Assembly: GCA_902622665.1 (NCBI GenBank) | Contig: CACNQV010000006.1 | Coordinates: 1 to 58,466, forward strand | Direction of reading: 5' to 3' | DNA: 58,466 bases | From: an uncultured Candidatus Actinomarina sp. | GTDB taxonomy: Bacteria; Actinomycetota; Acidimicrobiia; Actinomarinales; Actinomarinaceae | In this document: positions 25,993-33,915 of the stretch, in pieces | How the letters are laid out: each line of letters opens with the position of its first letter | How positions within the stretch are numbered: position 1 is the stretch's first letter | Made by a program: the position numbers and the translations under genes | Notes under the pieces: generated by a model | What the model was told of the DNA's origin: nothing | Database searches by the model: none | Seen by the model: the letters and a program-made list of their open reading frames with translations, nothing else

Positions 25993-27009
25993 TTGGAATT
26001 AACTGAATTCAATAATTTTCTAAAAACAAAATACAAAAATGATATTGTTTTTTTTGATCAATTTATGGAAGAGGCACTTTATTCAGAATTTGGTTTTTTC
26101 AACACAAAAAAAGTAAGATCAAAGAAAAGTGGAGATTTTTTAACTTCACCTGAGGTATCTAAATATTTTGGAAAAGTGATAAATAATTGGATAAAAACAA
26201 ATAGCTTAAAATCGAATATTGTAGAGTTAGGTTCTGGAACAGGATCGTTAATTGAGCAGATCACACCCCAAAAAATTTTTGCAATTGAGTTGTCTTTGAC
26301 CGCAAGAAAAGAACTTAGGAAAAAAAACATAGAAAATTTTGAGAGCATAGACAACTTAGGTTTTGATAGTTCTGATTTGGTATTTGGCAATGAAGTTTTA
26401 GATAATATACCCTGTTCAATAGCAATTTACAAAAATAATAAATGGTTTGAAAAAGCAGTGAAGTTGAGTGATCAAAGCTTGTCTTATTACCATGTAGAGG
26501 CCAGAGATGAGGTATTGGATTGGATAAATATAAATGGTATACAAGGTGATGAAAATATTGAGGTAGAAGTGCAAATCAATACAGATCAGTTTCTGGAAGA
26601 TATAAGTATTAAGCTAAACCCACAGTATTATCTATTTTTTGATTATGGATTTGAACAAAAAGACAGAAAAAAAAGAAAATATAAATCTTTACTCAGAACA
26701 TATAAAGACCATCATCTTGGTATAGACCCAATTCAAGATCCTGGCAATGTCGACATCACATACGATGTTAATTTTTCTTCGGTTTCTCGAAAATTAGAAA
26801 CCTTAGGGTATCGATTAACTTTACTTTCTCAAAATAGTTTTCTAATTGAAAATGGATTTAATGAGTACTTTGACCAATTACAAAATCAACTCTTATTATC
26901 TGAAGGTTTAGAAAATTTAACAATTAATAGTGAGTTATCCGGATTAAAGGCACTTATTGATTCAAATGGATTGGGAGGCTTTTATTGTCTGATTGCAAAA
27001 AAAATATAA
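25993..27009 (+). CDS. MidA/NDUFAF7-like SAM-dependent methyltransferase
   Basis: 338 residues from a TTG start 3 bases after nuoN. The family signature SGDFLTSPEVSKYFG lies at about 46-60, the SAM motif VELGSGTG at about 77-84, the acidic NEVLDNIP motif near 134, and FFDYGF near 222 with the later RTYKDHH and DPGNVDITYDV blocks. NDUFAF7 in mitochondria dimethylates an arginine of NDUFS2 (NuoD) early in complex I assembly. Being the last gene of the nuo operon strongly suggests the same job here. Rossmann fold, cytosolic. Confidence 0.88.
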   Translation: MELTEFNNFLKTKYKNDIVFFDQFMEEALYSEFGFFNTKKVRSKKSGDFLTSPEVSKYFGKVINNWIKTNSLKSNIVELGSGTGSLIEQITPQKIFAIELSLTARKELRKKNIENFESIDNLGFDSSDLVFGNEVLDNIPCSIAIYKNNKWFEKAVKLSDQSLSYYHVEARDEVLDWININGIQGDENIEVEVQINTDQFLEDISIKLNPQYYLFFDYGFEQKDRKKRKYKSLLRTYKDHHLGIDPIQDPGNVDITYDVNFSSVSRKLETLGYRLTLLSQNSFLIENGFNEYFDQLQNQLLLSEGLENLTINSELSGLKALIDSNGLGGFYCLIAKKI

Positions 27010-27033
27010 TTTTTACAAATTTATAATTAGATT

Positions 27034-27870
27034 ATGAATTTTGTTAAAACAACTTTCCTTCTCACTCTTATGACATTAGTTTTGCTATTCTCTGCAGCTG
27101 CATTAGGTTTTGATTTAATCTCTGCACTATTCTTTGCTTTAGTTTTCAATTTTTTTATTTACTTTTTTTCTGGAAACCTAGCTATTCGCTCAACTAGGGC
27201 TGAGCTTATAAAAGATGGAGAATTCCATGAGGTAAATGAAATAATTTCTCGTCTAACACAAAAAGAACAAATGCCCATGCCAGAACTTTATATTATTAAA
27301 AGTGATCAACCAAATGCTTTTGCAACAGGCAGAAATCCAAAAAATGCTAAAGTTGCTGTAACAACTGGTATATTAAATTTGCTAAACAGAGATGAATTAG
27401 AGGGTGTGTTAGCTCATGAATTATCACACATCAAAAATAGAGATATTTTAGTTTCAAGCATAGCTGCAATGCTCGCAGCAGCAATTTCTTTTATGTCTAG
27501 GATGGTCTTTTGGGGTGGTGGTAATAGGGACAGAAATACACATCCTGTGGTAATAGTCGTTGCATTTATCGCTGCACCGATTGCTTCTTTAATTATTAGA
27601 ATGGCAATCTCTAGAACAAGGGAGTTTGGTGCAGATAAAACTGGTTCTGAAATCTCAGGTAACCCATTAGCTTTGGCATCTGCATTAGAAAAAATTGAAA
27701 GGTATTCAAAAGTACCAATGAATGTCAATCCAGCAGTAAGTCAATTATTTATTTCAGATCCACTCAAAGCATTTTCTGGAAATAGTTTTAGTAAACTATT
27801 CTCAACACATCCACCTACAGTTGAAAGAGTTAGAAGATTAAGGCAGCGTCAGAGTGGTATTAGATACTAA
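27034..27870 (+). CDS. htpX: Zinc metalloprotease HtpX
   Basis: 278 residues. Two N-terminal membrane helices, the catalytic HELSHIKNRD motif (about 129-138), two further hydrophobic segments, and the third ligand region SRTREFGADKTG near 190. HtpX is an inner-membrane protease for misfolded membrane proteins, fitting a position after a long membrane-complex operon. It keeps its zinc ligands, unlike several other proteins here. The 3' end overlaps the rhodanese gene. Confidence 0.95.
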   Translation: MNFVKTTFLLTLMTLVLLFSAAALGFDLISALFFALVFNFFIYFFSGNLAIRSTRAELIKDGEFHEVNEIISRLTQKEQMPMPELYIIKSDQPNAFATGRNPKNAKVAVTTGILNLLNRDELEGVLAHELSHIKNRDILVSSIAAMLAAAISFMSRMVFWGGGNRDRNTHPVVIVVAFIAAPIASLIIRMAISRTREFGADKTGSEISGNPLALASALEKIERYSKVPMNVNPAVSQLFISDPLKAFSGNSFSKLFSTHPPTVERVRRLRQRQSGIRY

Positions 27871-28204
27871 TAATACTCCATCTGTAATGCCAGAAGATCT
27901 AGAAAATTTAATCCAACAAGGGTATCAACTCATTGATGTAAGGGAAAATGATGAATGGGATGCAGGCCATTATAAAAGTGCCATCCACATTCCTATTGGA
28001 AGTATTGTTGAAAGTATTGATAAATTTGTGGTTGATAATAAATATATTTTTATTTGCAGGTCTGGAGCTAGGTCAAGCCGTGTTACAAACTATGTGAATT
28101 CTTTAGATATTGAATCATATAATTTGTCAGGGGGCATGAAAGAGTTTCAAAAGTTTACTAAAGAAATAGTAGATTTAGAGGGCAATCCTGGACAAATCAT
28201 TTAA
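27854..28204 (+). CDS. Single-domain rhodanese
   Basis: 116 residues from a GTG that overlaps the end of htpX by 17 bases; an internal ATG at 27888 would give a start at MPEDL. The family pattern LIDVRENDEWDAGHYKSAIHIP leads to the active-site loop ICRSGARSS, whose Cys carries the persulfide during sulfur transfer, and LSGGMKEF near the end. Cytosolic sulfur carrier; partner unknown. Confidence 0.9.
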   Translation: MVLDTNNTPSVMPEDLENLIQQGYQLIDVRENDEWDAGHYKSAIHIPIGSIVESIDKFVVDNKYIFICRSGARSSRVTNYVNSLDIESYNLSGGMKEFQKFTKEIVDLEGNPGQII

Positions 28205-28213
28205 AATCATTTT

Positions 28214-29170
28214 GTGATAATTTGTATTGGGAACGCATTAGTAGATTCATTGACTCAAATAGAAGAATCTAAAATTAACGAACTAAATTTAAACAAAGCA
28301 AGAATGACTTTAGTTGATAAAGAACGTTCTAATTTTCTTCTACTAAATATGGAAAACCCTATATATGAAGCTGGTGGCTCTGCAGCAAATACTGCTTACT
28401 GGATTTCTCAACTTGGTGGAGAAGTTGGTTTCATCGGAAAGATTTCAAACGATGAGTTAGGTAAGCAATTTAAATCAAGTTTGAATAGCTCAGGATTAAA
28501 AGATTTTACTGTTTACGAAGAAGAGGACAATCAAACTGGGTTATGCGCAATTTTTATTACACCAGATGGTGAAAGAACTATGAATACTTATCTTGGAGCG
28601 GGAGAATATCTTTCAATAGAGGATTTAAACATTGATTCAATTTCAGATGCCAAAATATTATATATGGAGGGATATCTTTGGGACAAGCCTTCTAGCAAGG
28701 AAGCGTTTCTTCATGCTGCAAAACTTAATAAAAAATCAGGTGGTATGAATGCAATTAGTTTATCCGATGTATTTTGTGTAGATATGCATCGAGATAGTTT
28801 TAAAGATTTCATCAATAGTGACATTGATTATGTTTTTTGCAATGAGGATGAACTTAATTCACTTTTTGAGTTAAATGATATTAATAAATCTATTGAAAAT
28901 TTTGAAGAAACATTTCGTGATGTTAAGCAATTAATTTGTACTCTGGGATCAGATGGTGTTTTGATTTATGATGATGGTGAAAAACACACTTTTAGTGCAA
29001 CTGAAGCTAATGTTGTAGATAAAACTGGCGCAGGTGATTTCTTTGCTGGAGGATACCTTTTTGGTCTTCAAAAAGGATTATCTATAAATAAATCTGCTGA
29101 GATTGCTAATAGAAGCGCGGCTCATGTTATTAGTGAGATTGGTGTAAGGCCAAAAAGGTCTTTTAATTAA
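28214..29170 (+). CDS. PfkB-family sugar or nucleoside kinase
   Basis: 318 residues from a GTG start (IICIGNALVDSL). The N-terminal GGSAANTAYWISQLGG motif and the C-terminal signature DKTGAGDFFAGGYL, with the catalytic Asp, identify a ribokinase/PfkB kinase. The sequence style is that of the adenosine-kinase-like branch common in Bacteria; ribose, fructose or adenosine are all possible substrates. The end overlaps the convergent gene by 4 bases. Confidence 0.85.
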   Translation: MIICIGNALVDSLTQIEESKINELNLNKARMTLVDKERSNFLLLNMENPIYEAGGSAANTAYWISQLGGEVGFIGKISNDELGKQFKSSLNSSGLKDFTVYEEEDNQTGLCAIFITPDGERTMNTYLGAGEYLSIEDLNIDSISDAKILYMEGYLWDKPSSKEAFLHAAKLNKKSGGMNAISLSDVFCVDMHRDSFKDFINSDIDYVFCNEDELNSLFELNDINKSIENFEETFRDVKQLICTLGSDGVLIYDDGEKHTFSATEANVVDKTGAGDFFAGGYLFGLQKGLSINKSAEIANRSAAHVISEIGVRPKRSFN

Positions 29171-29925
29171 TCAGTCCAACCTAATACATTTATCATCTCA
29201 ATATTTTCATTCTTTGAAGACTCCATTTTTAAATCAATTTTGAGAGGAGTAAATGACTTATTTTTAGAAAATATTATAAGATTATTTTCGGAATCATTAG
29301 CTACTATATAGTTTCCATCTGGTGACCAATGTAATGATTCAAAATAATAGTTTGAAGGCGCTCTAGAATTGAAAACTTCAATAGTCTCCGTTCTGCTTAC
29401 ATAATAAATACCAACAGATCTGGAATTATAATCTGAAGATTCCCAAGGATCGATTAACTTTTCACCATATATATTAATTCTGTTAATTTCGTTTGAGTAA
29501 AACTCGATATCTATTTGCTCTATAATTTTTCCAGTAGATGTATCGATTATTAATCCTTTTCTTTCGTTATTTGATTCATAATCCCAGTAGTACAAAATTA
29601 TATTTTGTTCTTCATAAATTTGAGCATCATAGAAATTGATATCGTAAGATAATTCATAAAGTTCACTACTACAAACAATGGATTCTTCTGTTAATGATTC
29701 TGTTGATAAATCAATGTGAAAAATACAGGTATCTAATATGTCTGGTGCTGGAGGAAGTAGATTTTCTGTTTGTATTTCTACATTGAAAATTAATTTGCCA
29801 GTGATTTGATTATTTGATTTTAAATCCTCATATCCTGGAAGTGGTATCACTCCAAAAATACCAACTATGAGTGCTGTAGCTACGAATATAGTTGCAGAGA
29901 TTAAGAGCAAAAGCCTGTTTGACAT
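29167..29925 (-). CDS. Membrane-anchored protein with propeller-like repeat, function unknown
   Basis: 252 residues. One N-terminal helix (about 4-28) anchors an extracytoplasmic beta-rich domain. The LHWSPDGNYIVAND stretch near residue 203 is a WD40/TolB-like blade signature, so part of a beta propeller may be present, although the protein is too short for a full one. Two Cys (about 66 and 84) could form a disulfide outside the membrane. The start abuts the stop of the upstream DUF2157-like gene, so they form a pair. Confidence 0.65.
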   Translation of the reverse strand: MSNRLLLLISATIFVATALIVGIFGVIPLPGYEDLKSNNQITGKLIFNVEIQTENLLPPAPDILDTCIFHIDLSTESLTEESIVCSSELYELSYDINFYDAQIYEEQNIILYYWDYESNNERKGLIIDTSTGKIIEQIDIEFYSNEINRINIYGEKLIDPWESSDYNSRSVGIYYVSRTETIEVFNSRAPSNYYFESLHWSPDGNYIVANDSENNLIIFSKNKSFTPLKIDLKMESSKNENIEMINVLGWTD

Positions 29926-30902
29926 TATTTTTTTAAATTTTCTCTAATAGAATTTAAATATAATCCTACAGCTACAAGAACACCACCAACTAAAAATAGT
30001 ATTAAAGGAGGCCATATGTTATCGGGTAATAACTCAGTTATTAATCTTGGAAGATTGATTATCAAGCCTAAGCCACCAATATAAAATATGACTTGCTCTG
30101 ATAATTGAATACTTGCCCAAACAAATATAATGGATCCAGAGATTAGTAAAATTATTTGAAGAAGATCATTGCTACTCAGTAAGTCATTTATCAATATTAT
30201 AAATCCAATTGACATTGTTGAAGTAGATAACAAATATCCTAACCAGCTTGGTCCTAATTCATCATTAAAAGTATACAATCCCCAAATTAAACCTGTTGCA
30301 ATTAAAAATAAACCAACAGACCAAGGTTCAATATTTGGAAAAATTAGATTTCCTAATGACCCAAGAAAAAAAATTGATGTATAGAAAAGTGCAATGTGCT
30401 GGAATATAAGATGAGTTCTTATGTATAAAATTAATGAATATACAAAAACAGAAAAAGAAATAATTAGTATAGAGACCTCTTCAGAGAAATTTGTATCAAT
30501 CGATCTATTCAAGATATTTAAAGTGAATGCAATTGTTGATCCAAATGAAATTGTTGAAATAAAGTAAAGAACGGAGGATACTCTCTCAGATGATTTAAAA
30601 ATAAATATATTTTTATCTTCAAATTTTTCACTGTAATTTGCTGCATAAATTAAAAATAAAGTTGTAACAATAAGAAGTATCAATTGAGCCCAATAAGCTA
30701 AATTATCCCAAATTAGAGGAAGTGTGCCAAGCAATCCTGAGAGCAAAAAAAGGCTTCCAATCAAAGTTATTGTTTTTGCAACTTTAGACTTTTGAGATGG
30801 GTTTGAATTATTTTCAAATTTTATAATATTGTCAAAGGTTGATTCTGTTATGAGATCGTTTTCAAGCCATTTATTTAATAGATTAAAAATTTTTTTATCC
30901 AT
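29925..30902 (-). CDS. DUF2157-like polytopic membrane protein
   Basis: 325 residues. A short soluble N-terminal part (about 1-40, NLLNKWLENDLITESTFDNI) is followed by about ten hydrophobic helices and a basic end. This is the plan of DUF2157 family predicted membrane proteins: an N-terminal helical segment plus many helices. Function unknown. Likely cotranscribed with the anchored protein that follows, since the stop and start overlap by one base. Confidence 0.65.
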   Translation of the reverse strand: MDKKIFNLLNKWLENDLITESTFDNIIKFENNSNPSQKSKVAKTITLIGSLFLLSGLLGTLPLIWDNLAYWAQLILLIVTTLFLIYAANYSEKFEDKNIFIFKSSERVSSVLYFISTISFGSTIAFTLNILNRSIDTNFSEEVSILIISFSVFVYSLILYIRTHLIFQHIALFYTSIFFLGSLGNLIFPNIEPWSVGLFLIATGLIWGLYTFNDELGPSWLGYLLSTSTMSIGFIILINDLLSSNDLLQIILLISGSIIFVWASIQLSEQVIFYIGGLGLIINLPRLITELLPDNIWPPLILFLVGGVLVAVGLYLNSIRENLKK

Positions 30903-30947
30903 AAAATTATCCTAATCAATTAAAATTTCATCTCACTAATTTTTATT

Positions 30948-30953
30948 TATAAT
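30948..30953 (+). promoter_or_regulatory. Possible -10 box for the tRNA/rpmG transcript
   Basis: A perfect TATAAT lies 27 bases upstream of the tRNA-Tyr 5' end. No convincing -35 box was found at 16-18 bases. It is the most likely promoter for the Tyr-Thr-Met-rpmG unit. Confidence 0.35.
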
Positions 30954-30980
30954 CTAAACTTTATAGAGACTTATTGTTAT

Positions 30981-31062
30981 GCCGAGATGCCCGAGCGGCC
31001 AAAGGGAGCAGACTGTAAATCTGCCGGCTATGCCTTCGTAGGTTCGAATCCTACTCTCGGCA
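30981..31062 (+). tRNA. tRNA-Tyr (GTA)
   Basis: 82 bases. The acceptor GCCGAGA pairs with TCTCGGC, the anticodon stem GCAGA/TCTGC encloses GTA (31015-31017), there is a long variable arm (CGGCTATGCCTTCG) as expected for a class II tRNA, and the T arm has GGTTCGAATCC. No CCA is encoded (CTT follows the discriminator A), so CCA is added after transcription. Confidence 0.96.
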
Positions 31063-31067
31063 CTTAA

Positions 31068-31140
31068 GCCCTCTTAGCTCAGTTGGTAGAGCACTTCCAT
31101 GGTAAGGAAGAGGTCTCCGGTTCAATCCCGGAAGAGGGCT
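31068..31140 (+). tRNA. tRNA-Thr (GGT)
   Basis: 73 bases. The acceptor GCCCTCT pairs with AGAGGGC, the D arm is TAGCTCAGTTGGTAGAGC, the stem CTTCC/GGAAG encloses anticodon GGT (31101-31103), and the T arm is CCGGTTCAATCCCGG. Discriminator T, no encoded CCA. Five bases after tRNA-Tyr, so they share a transcript. Confidence 0.96.
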
Positions 31141-31161
31141 CAGAGGCTAAAATAAGTTTAT

Positions 31162-31235
31162 GGCGGCGTAGCTCAGTTGGTAAGAGCGCACGACTCATAA
31201 TCGTGAGGTCGGCAGTTCAAGTCTGCCCGCCGCTA
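31162..31235 (+). tRNA. tRNA-Met (CAT), elongator type
   Basis: 74 bases. The acceptor GGCGGCG pairs with CGCCGCT, closing with a G-T pair; the stem CACGA/TCGTG encloses CAT; the T arm is GGCAGTTCAAGTCTGCC. It lacks the unpaired first base and the GGG/CCC anticodon stem of initiator tRNA, so it is elongator Met or, if its C34 is modified, Ile. No encoded CCA. Confidence 0.93.
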
Positions 31236-31256
31236 CAAGAGCAAGAAAGGAAAAAA

Positions 31257-31418
31257 ATGGCGTCTGATAAAAGGCCACCAATCACTTTGGTGTGTACTGA
31301 AACTGGTGATCATAATTATGTGACTACTAAAAATAAAACAAATACACCAGATAGGCTAGAGCTCATGAAATATAGCCCTAGATTGCGAAAGCACACACTT
31401 CACAGAGAAAAAAGGTAG
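31257..31418 (+). CDS. rpmG: 50S ribosomal protein L33, zinc-free form
   Basis: 53 residues, shorter than the usual ORF cut-off. The pattern [14 protein letters not shown] and RKHTLHRE is L33. The zinc ribbon is degenerate: Cys13 remains, but its partner is Thr and the later Cys pair (KYCPRCRKHT in zinc-binding forms) is [10 protein letters not shown]. The rest resembles the zinc-binding type, so this looks like a secondary loss. Start at ATG 31257, after AGAAAGGA, 21 bases after tRNA-Met. Confidence 0.93.
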   Translation: MASDKRPPITLVCTETGDHNYVTTKNKTNTPDRLELMKYSPRLRKHTLHREKR

Positions 31419-31455
31419 ATTTATTAAATTTTCATAATTATTCTTACTCTAAGTA

Positions 31456-32040
31456 ATGAAAAACGTTTCTAATATAGAAAACTATAGCGATGACATCTCT
31501 AATGCAGAGTTAGTCAAAAAATCACAGTTTGGTGACAAATCTGCATTTGAACTTTTAGTAGTCAGGCATCAAGATTTAGTCTTCTCACTTGCTTATAAAT
31601 TGACTGGTAACAGAGAAATGGCTAATGATGTTGCCCAAGAGTCTTTTATAAGAGCCTGGAAAGCAATTGAAAAATTTCGTGGTGATTCAACATTCAGTAC
31701 ATGGATATATAGAATTACCGTTAATACTGCATGGACCCTCCGAAAAAAAGCCAAAAAGCATAATACTCTTAATATTGAAGACACTTATGAGCCGATTGTT
31801 ATTGACGAAAAAAAAGATCCAGAGCTGATTGCAATAAATTCTGATTTATCTTCTGTCTTAGTTAGTGCCCTAGATAAAATTCCAATTGATCAGAGGATAA
31901 TTGTTGAGTTAAAAAACATCGAGGGTAGATCGCACAAAGAAATTGCTGATTTTCTGGGAATTAGCGTGACAGCTGCAAAAGTCAGACTACATAGAGCTCA
32001 TCAAAAATTAAGACATATATTAGAGGAGGTAGAGAGATGA
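31456..32040 (+). CDS. ECF RNA polymerase sigma factor
   Basis: 194 residues. The sigma-2 region (about 27-95) includes RHQDLVFSLAYKLTGNREMANDVAQESFIRAWKAIEKF (quoted as family hallmark in parts: DVAQESF, FRGDSTFSTW), and sigma-4 (about 133-185) ends in the helix-turn-helix EIADFLGISVTAAKVRLHRA. It directs RNA polymerase to a small regulon, probably for stress. Its last codons overlap the start of the anti-sigma gene (ATGA). Confidence 0.94.
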   Translation: MKNVSNIENYSDDISNAELVKKSQFGDKSAFELLVVRHQDLVFSLAYKLTGNREMANDVAQESFIRAWKAIEKFRGDSTFSTWIYRITVNTAWTLRKKAKKHNTLNIEDTYEPIVIDEKKDPELIAINSDLSSVLVSALDKIPIDQRIIVELKNIEGRSHKEIADFLGISVTAAKVRLHRAHQKLRHILEEVER

Positions 32041-32411
32041 AAGATATATTTTCAAATTTGAAAACAAATATATTGTGCAAAAGAACAAGAAACAAAATGT
32101 TGTCTTCTTACCTAAGCAGTCAATATTTTGGTTTTGATAACAATCCCCACGCATCTTCATGTATTAAATGTCAAGTTTCTGGGAAAAGATATAAAGCTTT
32201 CAAGAAAGAATTAGATAATGAATTCAAAAAAGAAGTTGAAGTACCTACAGACTTTGCTTCAAAGGTAATGTCATCATTGGATAAAAAAGTAAAAACAACT
32301 ACAAGTAAGAGCACAAAAATAATATTATTGACATTGCTCGGAATATTATCAATTGTGTTTTTAATATTCGGGCGTAAGCGCTCATCTAGCAAATTAGAGA
32401 AAGAGCAATAA
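32037..32411 (+). CDS. ZAS-type anti-sigma factor with one membrane helix
   Basis: 124 residues. The motif H38-x3-C42-x2-C45 (HASSCIKC), with an upstream Cys at 14, reproduces the zinc anti-sigma layout and spacing of RsrA (C11, H37, C41, C44), where oxidation releases the sigma factor. Unlike RsrA, it continues through a linker to a membrane helix (about 93-111, IILLTLLGILSIVFLIF) and a basic tail. It should hold the upstream ECF factor inactive at the membrane. Translationally coupled to it. Confidence 0.82.
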   Translation: MKDIFSNLKTNILCKRTRNKMLSSYLSSQYFGFDNNPHASSCIKCQVSGKRYKAFKKELDNEFKKEVEVPTDFASKVMSSLDKKVKTTTSKSTKIILLTLLGILSIVFLIFGRKRSSSKLEKEQ

Positions 32412-32414
32412 CTG

Positions 32415-32488
32415 AGGGGTGTAGCTCTAATTGGCAGAGCGACGGTCTCCAAAACCGTAGGTTGTGAGTTCGAGTCTCACCGCCCCTG
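32415..32488 (+). tRNA. tRNA-Trp (CCA)
   Basis: 74 bases. The acceptor AGGGGTG pairs with CGCCCCT, the stem ACGGT/ACCGT encloses anticodon CCA (32449-32451), the T arm is TGTGAGTTCGAGTCTCACC, discriminator G. No encoded 3' CCA. It lies 3 bases after the anti-sigma stop and 11 before the secE start, so it must be cut out of a shared transcript. Confidence 0.96.
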
Positions 32489-32499
32489 CTGAGGTAACT

Positions 32500-32802
32500 A
32501 TGAATGAAATGAATAGAGAAATGAGAAGGATGTCTGAACGTGAAGAACGTTTGGCAAAAAAGGCTGATAGAAATATTGGAAGGCATCAATCAGGTGAAAA
32601 GGTCTCAAGATTTAAAAGAATTGGAAATTATCTGGGTGAAGTAAAGACAGAGCTTAAAAGAGTTAATTGGCCAAGCTATTCAACATTATCTTCATTTACT
32701 ATTGTCACCGTTGTAACCATTGCTTTTTTTACTTTTTTTATTTTTGGAATGGACTTTAGTTTTAAAAATACATTGATTAATCTATTATCTTTCGGAGAAT
32801 AA
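32500..32802 (+). CDS. secE: Protein translocase subunit SecE
   Basis: 100 residues. A charged N-terminal region leads to the conserved amphipathic segment GEVKTELKRVNWPSYSTL and one membrane helix. SecE clamps SecY in the Sec translocon. The ATG at 32500 follows GAGGT by 4 bases; a longer frame would begin inside tRNA-Trp and was rejected. Position between tRNA-Trp and nusG is classic. Confidence 0.95.
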   Translation: MNEMNREMRRMSEREERLAKKADRNIGRHQSGEKVSRFKRIGNYLGEVKTELKRVNWPSYSTLSSFTIVTVVTIAFFTFFIFGMDFSFKNTLINLLSFGE

Positions 32803-33432
32803 ATGTTAGAAGATACAGCTACAACTGAAGAAGATCAGTCTACTGAAAAAGATGAAATTGAAGAGACTTCCCCACCAACTCATCCATACGATATGCCTGG
32901 TGAATGGTTTGTGCTTAATGCTCAATCCGGACATGAAAAAAAAGTAAAAACTAATATTTTAACAAGAATTAAAAATCTTCATTTAGAAGATAAAGTTTAC
33001 GATGTTGTTATTCCAACAGATGAAGTTGTAGAAATAAGGAATGGCAAAAAAGTAAATTTAGAAAAGAAAACTTTTCCAGGATATGTGTTAGTAAGAATGG
33101 ATTTGGATGAAACTACTTGGTATGAAATTAGAAATACACCCTCAATAATTGGTTTTGTTGGATCTGGCAAAAGACCAATAGCTTTATCAAGAAGAGAAAT
33201 TGAGAGAATACTTGGCTCTAACGAAGTAGAAGAAGTAAAGAAAGAGTCACCTAAATTTAAGCCAGATTTTGAAGTTGGTGAAACTGTAAGAGTAACTACT
33301 GGACCTTTTGCAGATTTTAATGGCATTATTGAAGAAATTAATTTAGATCAATCAAAAGTAACAGTTTTAGTTAATATATTTGGACGAGAAACTCCTGTTG
33401 AGTTGGGTTTTACAGATATAGTGAAAAATTAA
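32803..33432 (+). CDS. nusG: Transcription termination/antitermination protein NusG
   Basis: 209 residues. An acidic N-terminal lead of about 30 residues precedes the NGN domain ([24 protein letters not shown]) and a C-terminal KOW domain ([19 protein letters not shown]). NusG links RNA polymerase with Rho or the ribosome. The acidic extension is common in actinobacterial NusG. Starts immediately after the secE stop. Confidence 0.96.
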   Translation: MLEDTATTEEDQSTEKDEIEETSPPTHPYDMPGEWFVLNAQSGHEKKVKTNILTRIKNLHLEDKVYDVVIPTDEVVEIRNGKKVNLEKKTFPGYVLVRMDLDETTWYEIRNTPSIIGFVGSGKRPIALSRREIERILGSNEVEEVKKESPKFKPDFEVGETVRVTTGPFADFNGIIEEINLDQSKVTVLVNIFGRETPVELGFTDIVKN

Positions 33433-33442
33433 GGAAGAAGAT

Positions 33443-33868
33443 ATGGCAAAACCAGTCAAAGCGTTATTAAAACTTCAAATACCAGGAGGCGGTGCTACTC
33501 CTGCACCTCCAGTTGGATCTGCTTTAGGTCAGTATGGAGTTAACATTATGGACTTTGTGCAAGCATTCAATAATGATACAGCTAGTAGGCAAGGTGAAAC
33601 TGTCCCTGTAGAAATTACAATATATGAAGATAACTCTTTTACATTTGTCACAAAAACAGCTCCAGCATCGTATTTAATTAAAAAAGCTATTGGTATCACC
33701 GCGGGATCTGCTGAGCCACATAAAGAAAAAGTAGCTTCAATTACAAGAGATCAGCTTAAAAATATAGCTGAAGCAAAAATGGAAGACTTGAATGCCAATG
33801 ACATTGATTCAGCAATTTCTATTATTGCTGGGACAGCAAGATCTATGGGAGTAACTGTAGAAAATTAA
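33443..33868 (+). CDS. rplK: 50S ribosomal protein L11
   Basis: 141 residues, full length. The N-terminal [21 protein letters not shown] and the C-terminal [11 protein letters not shown] blocks are the L11 signatures. It forms the GTPase-associated centre with L10 and L12. AGGAAGA precedes the ATG. Confidence 0.97.
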   Translation: MAKPVKALLKLQIPGGGATPAPPVGSALGQYGVNIMDFVQAFNNDTASRQGETVPVEITIYEDNSFTFVTKTAPASYLIKKAIGITAGSAEPHKEKVASITRDQLKNIAEAKMEDLNANDIDSAISIIAGTARSMGVTVEN

Positions 33869-33877
33869 AACTAATAT

Positions 33878-33905
33878 TTGGGAGACTAACAGTCGTCTGA
33901 ACCAA
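33878..33905 (+). promoter_or_regulatory. Candidate L1-binding hairpin before rplA
   Basis: TTGG/CCAA and AGAC/GTCT stems are separated by an asymmetric internal loop (G against GAA) and capped by eight bases. An asymmetric loop with GGGAG on one side resembles L1 sites on mRNA and 23S rRNA. The hairpin ends one base before the AGGAG of rplA, so bound L1 could block initiation. The assignment is by resemblance only. Confidence 0.42.
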
Positions 33906-33915
33906 AGGAGAAAAA

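Noticed and set aside
31083-31256. In-frame extension of rpmG through tRNA-Thr and tRNA-Met
   Set aside because: The stretch folds as two canonical tRNAs; L33 starts at 31257 with its own ribosome binding site.
30981-32488. Integration site or mobile element next to the tRNA genes
   Set aside because: No integrase, no direct repeat of a tRNA 3' end, and normal gene order on both sides.
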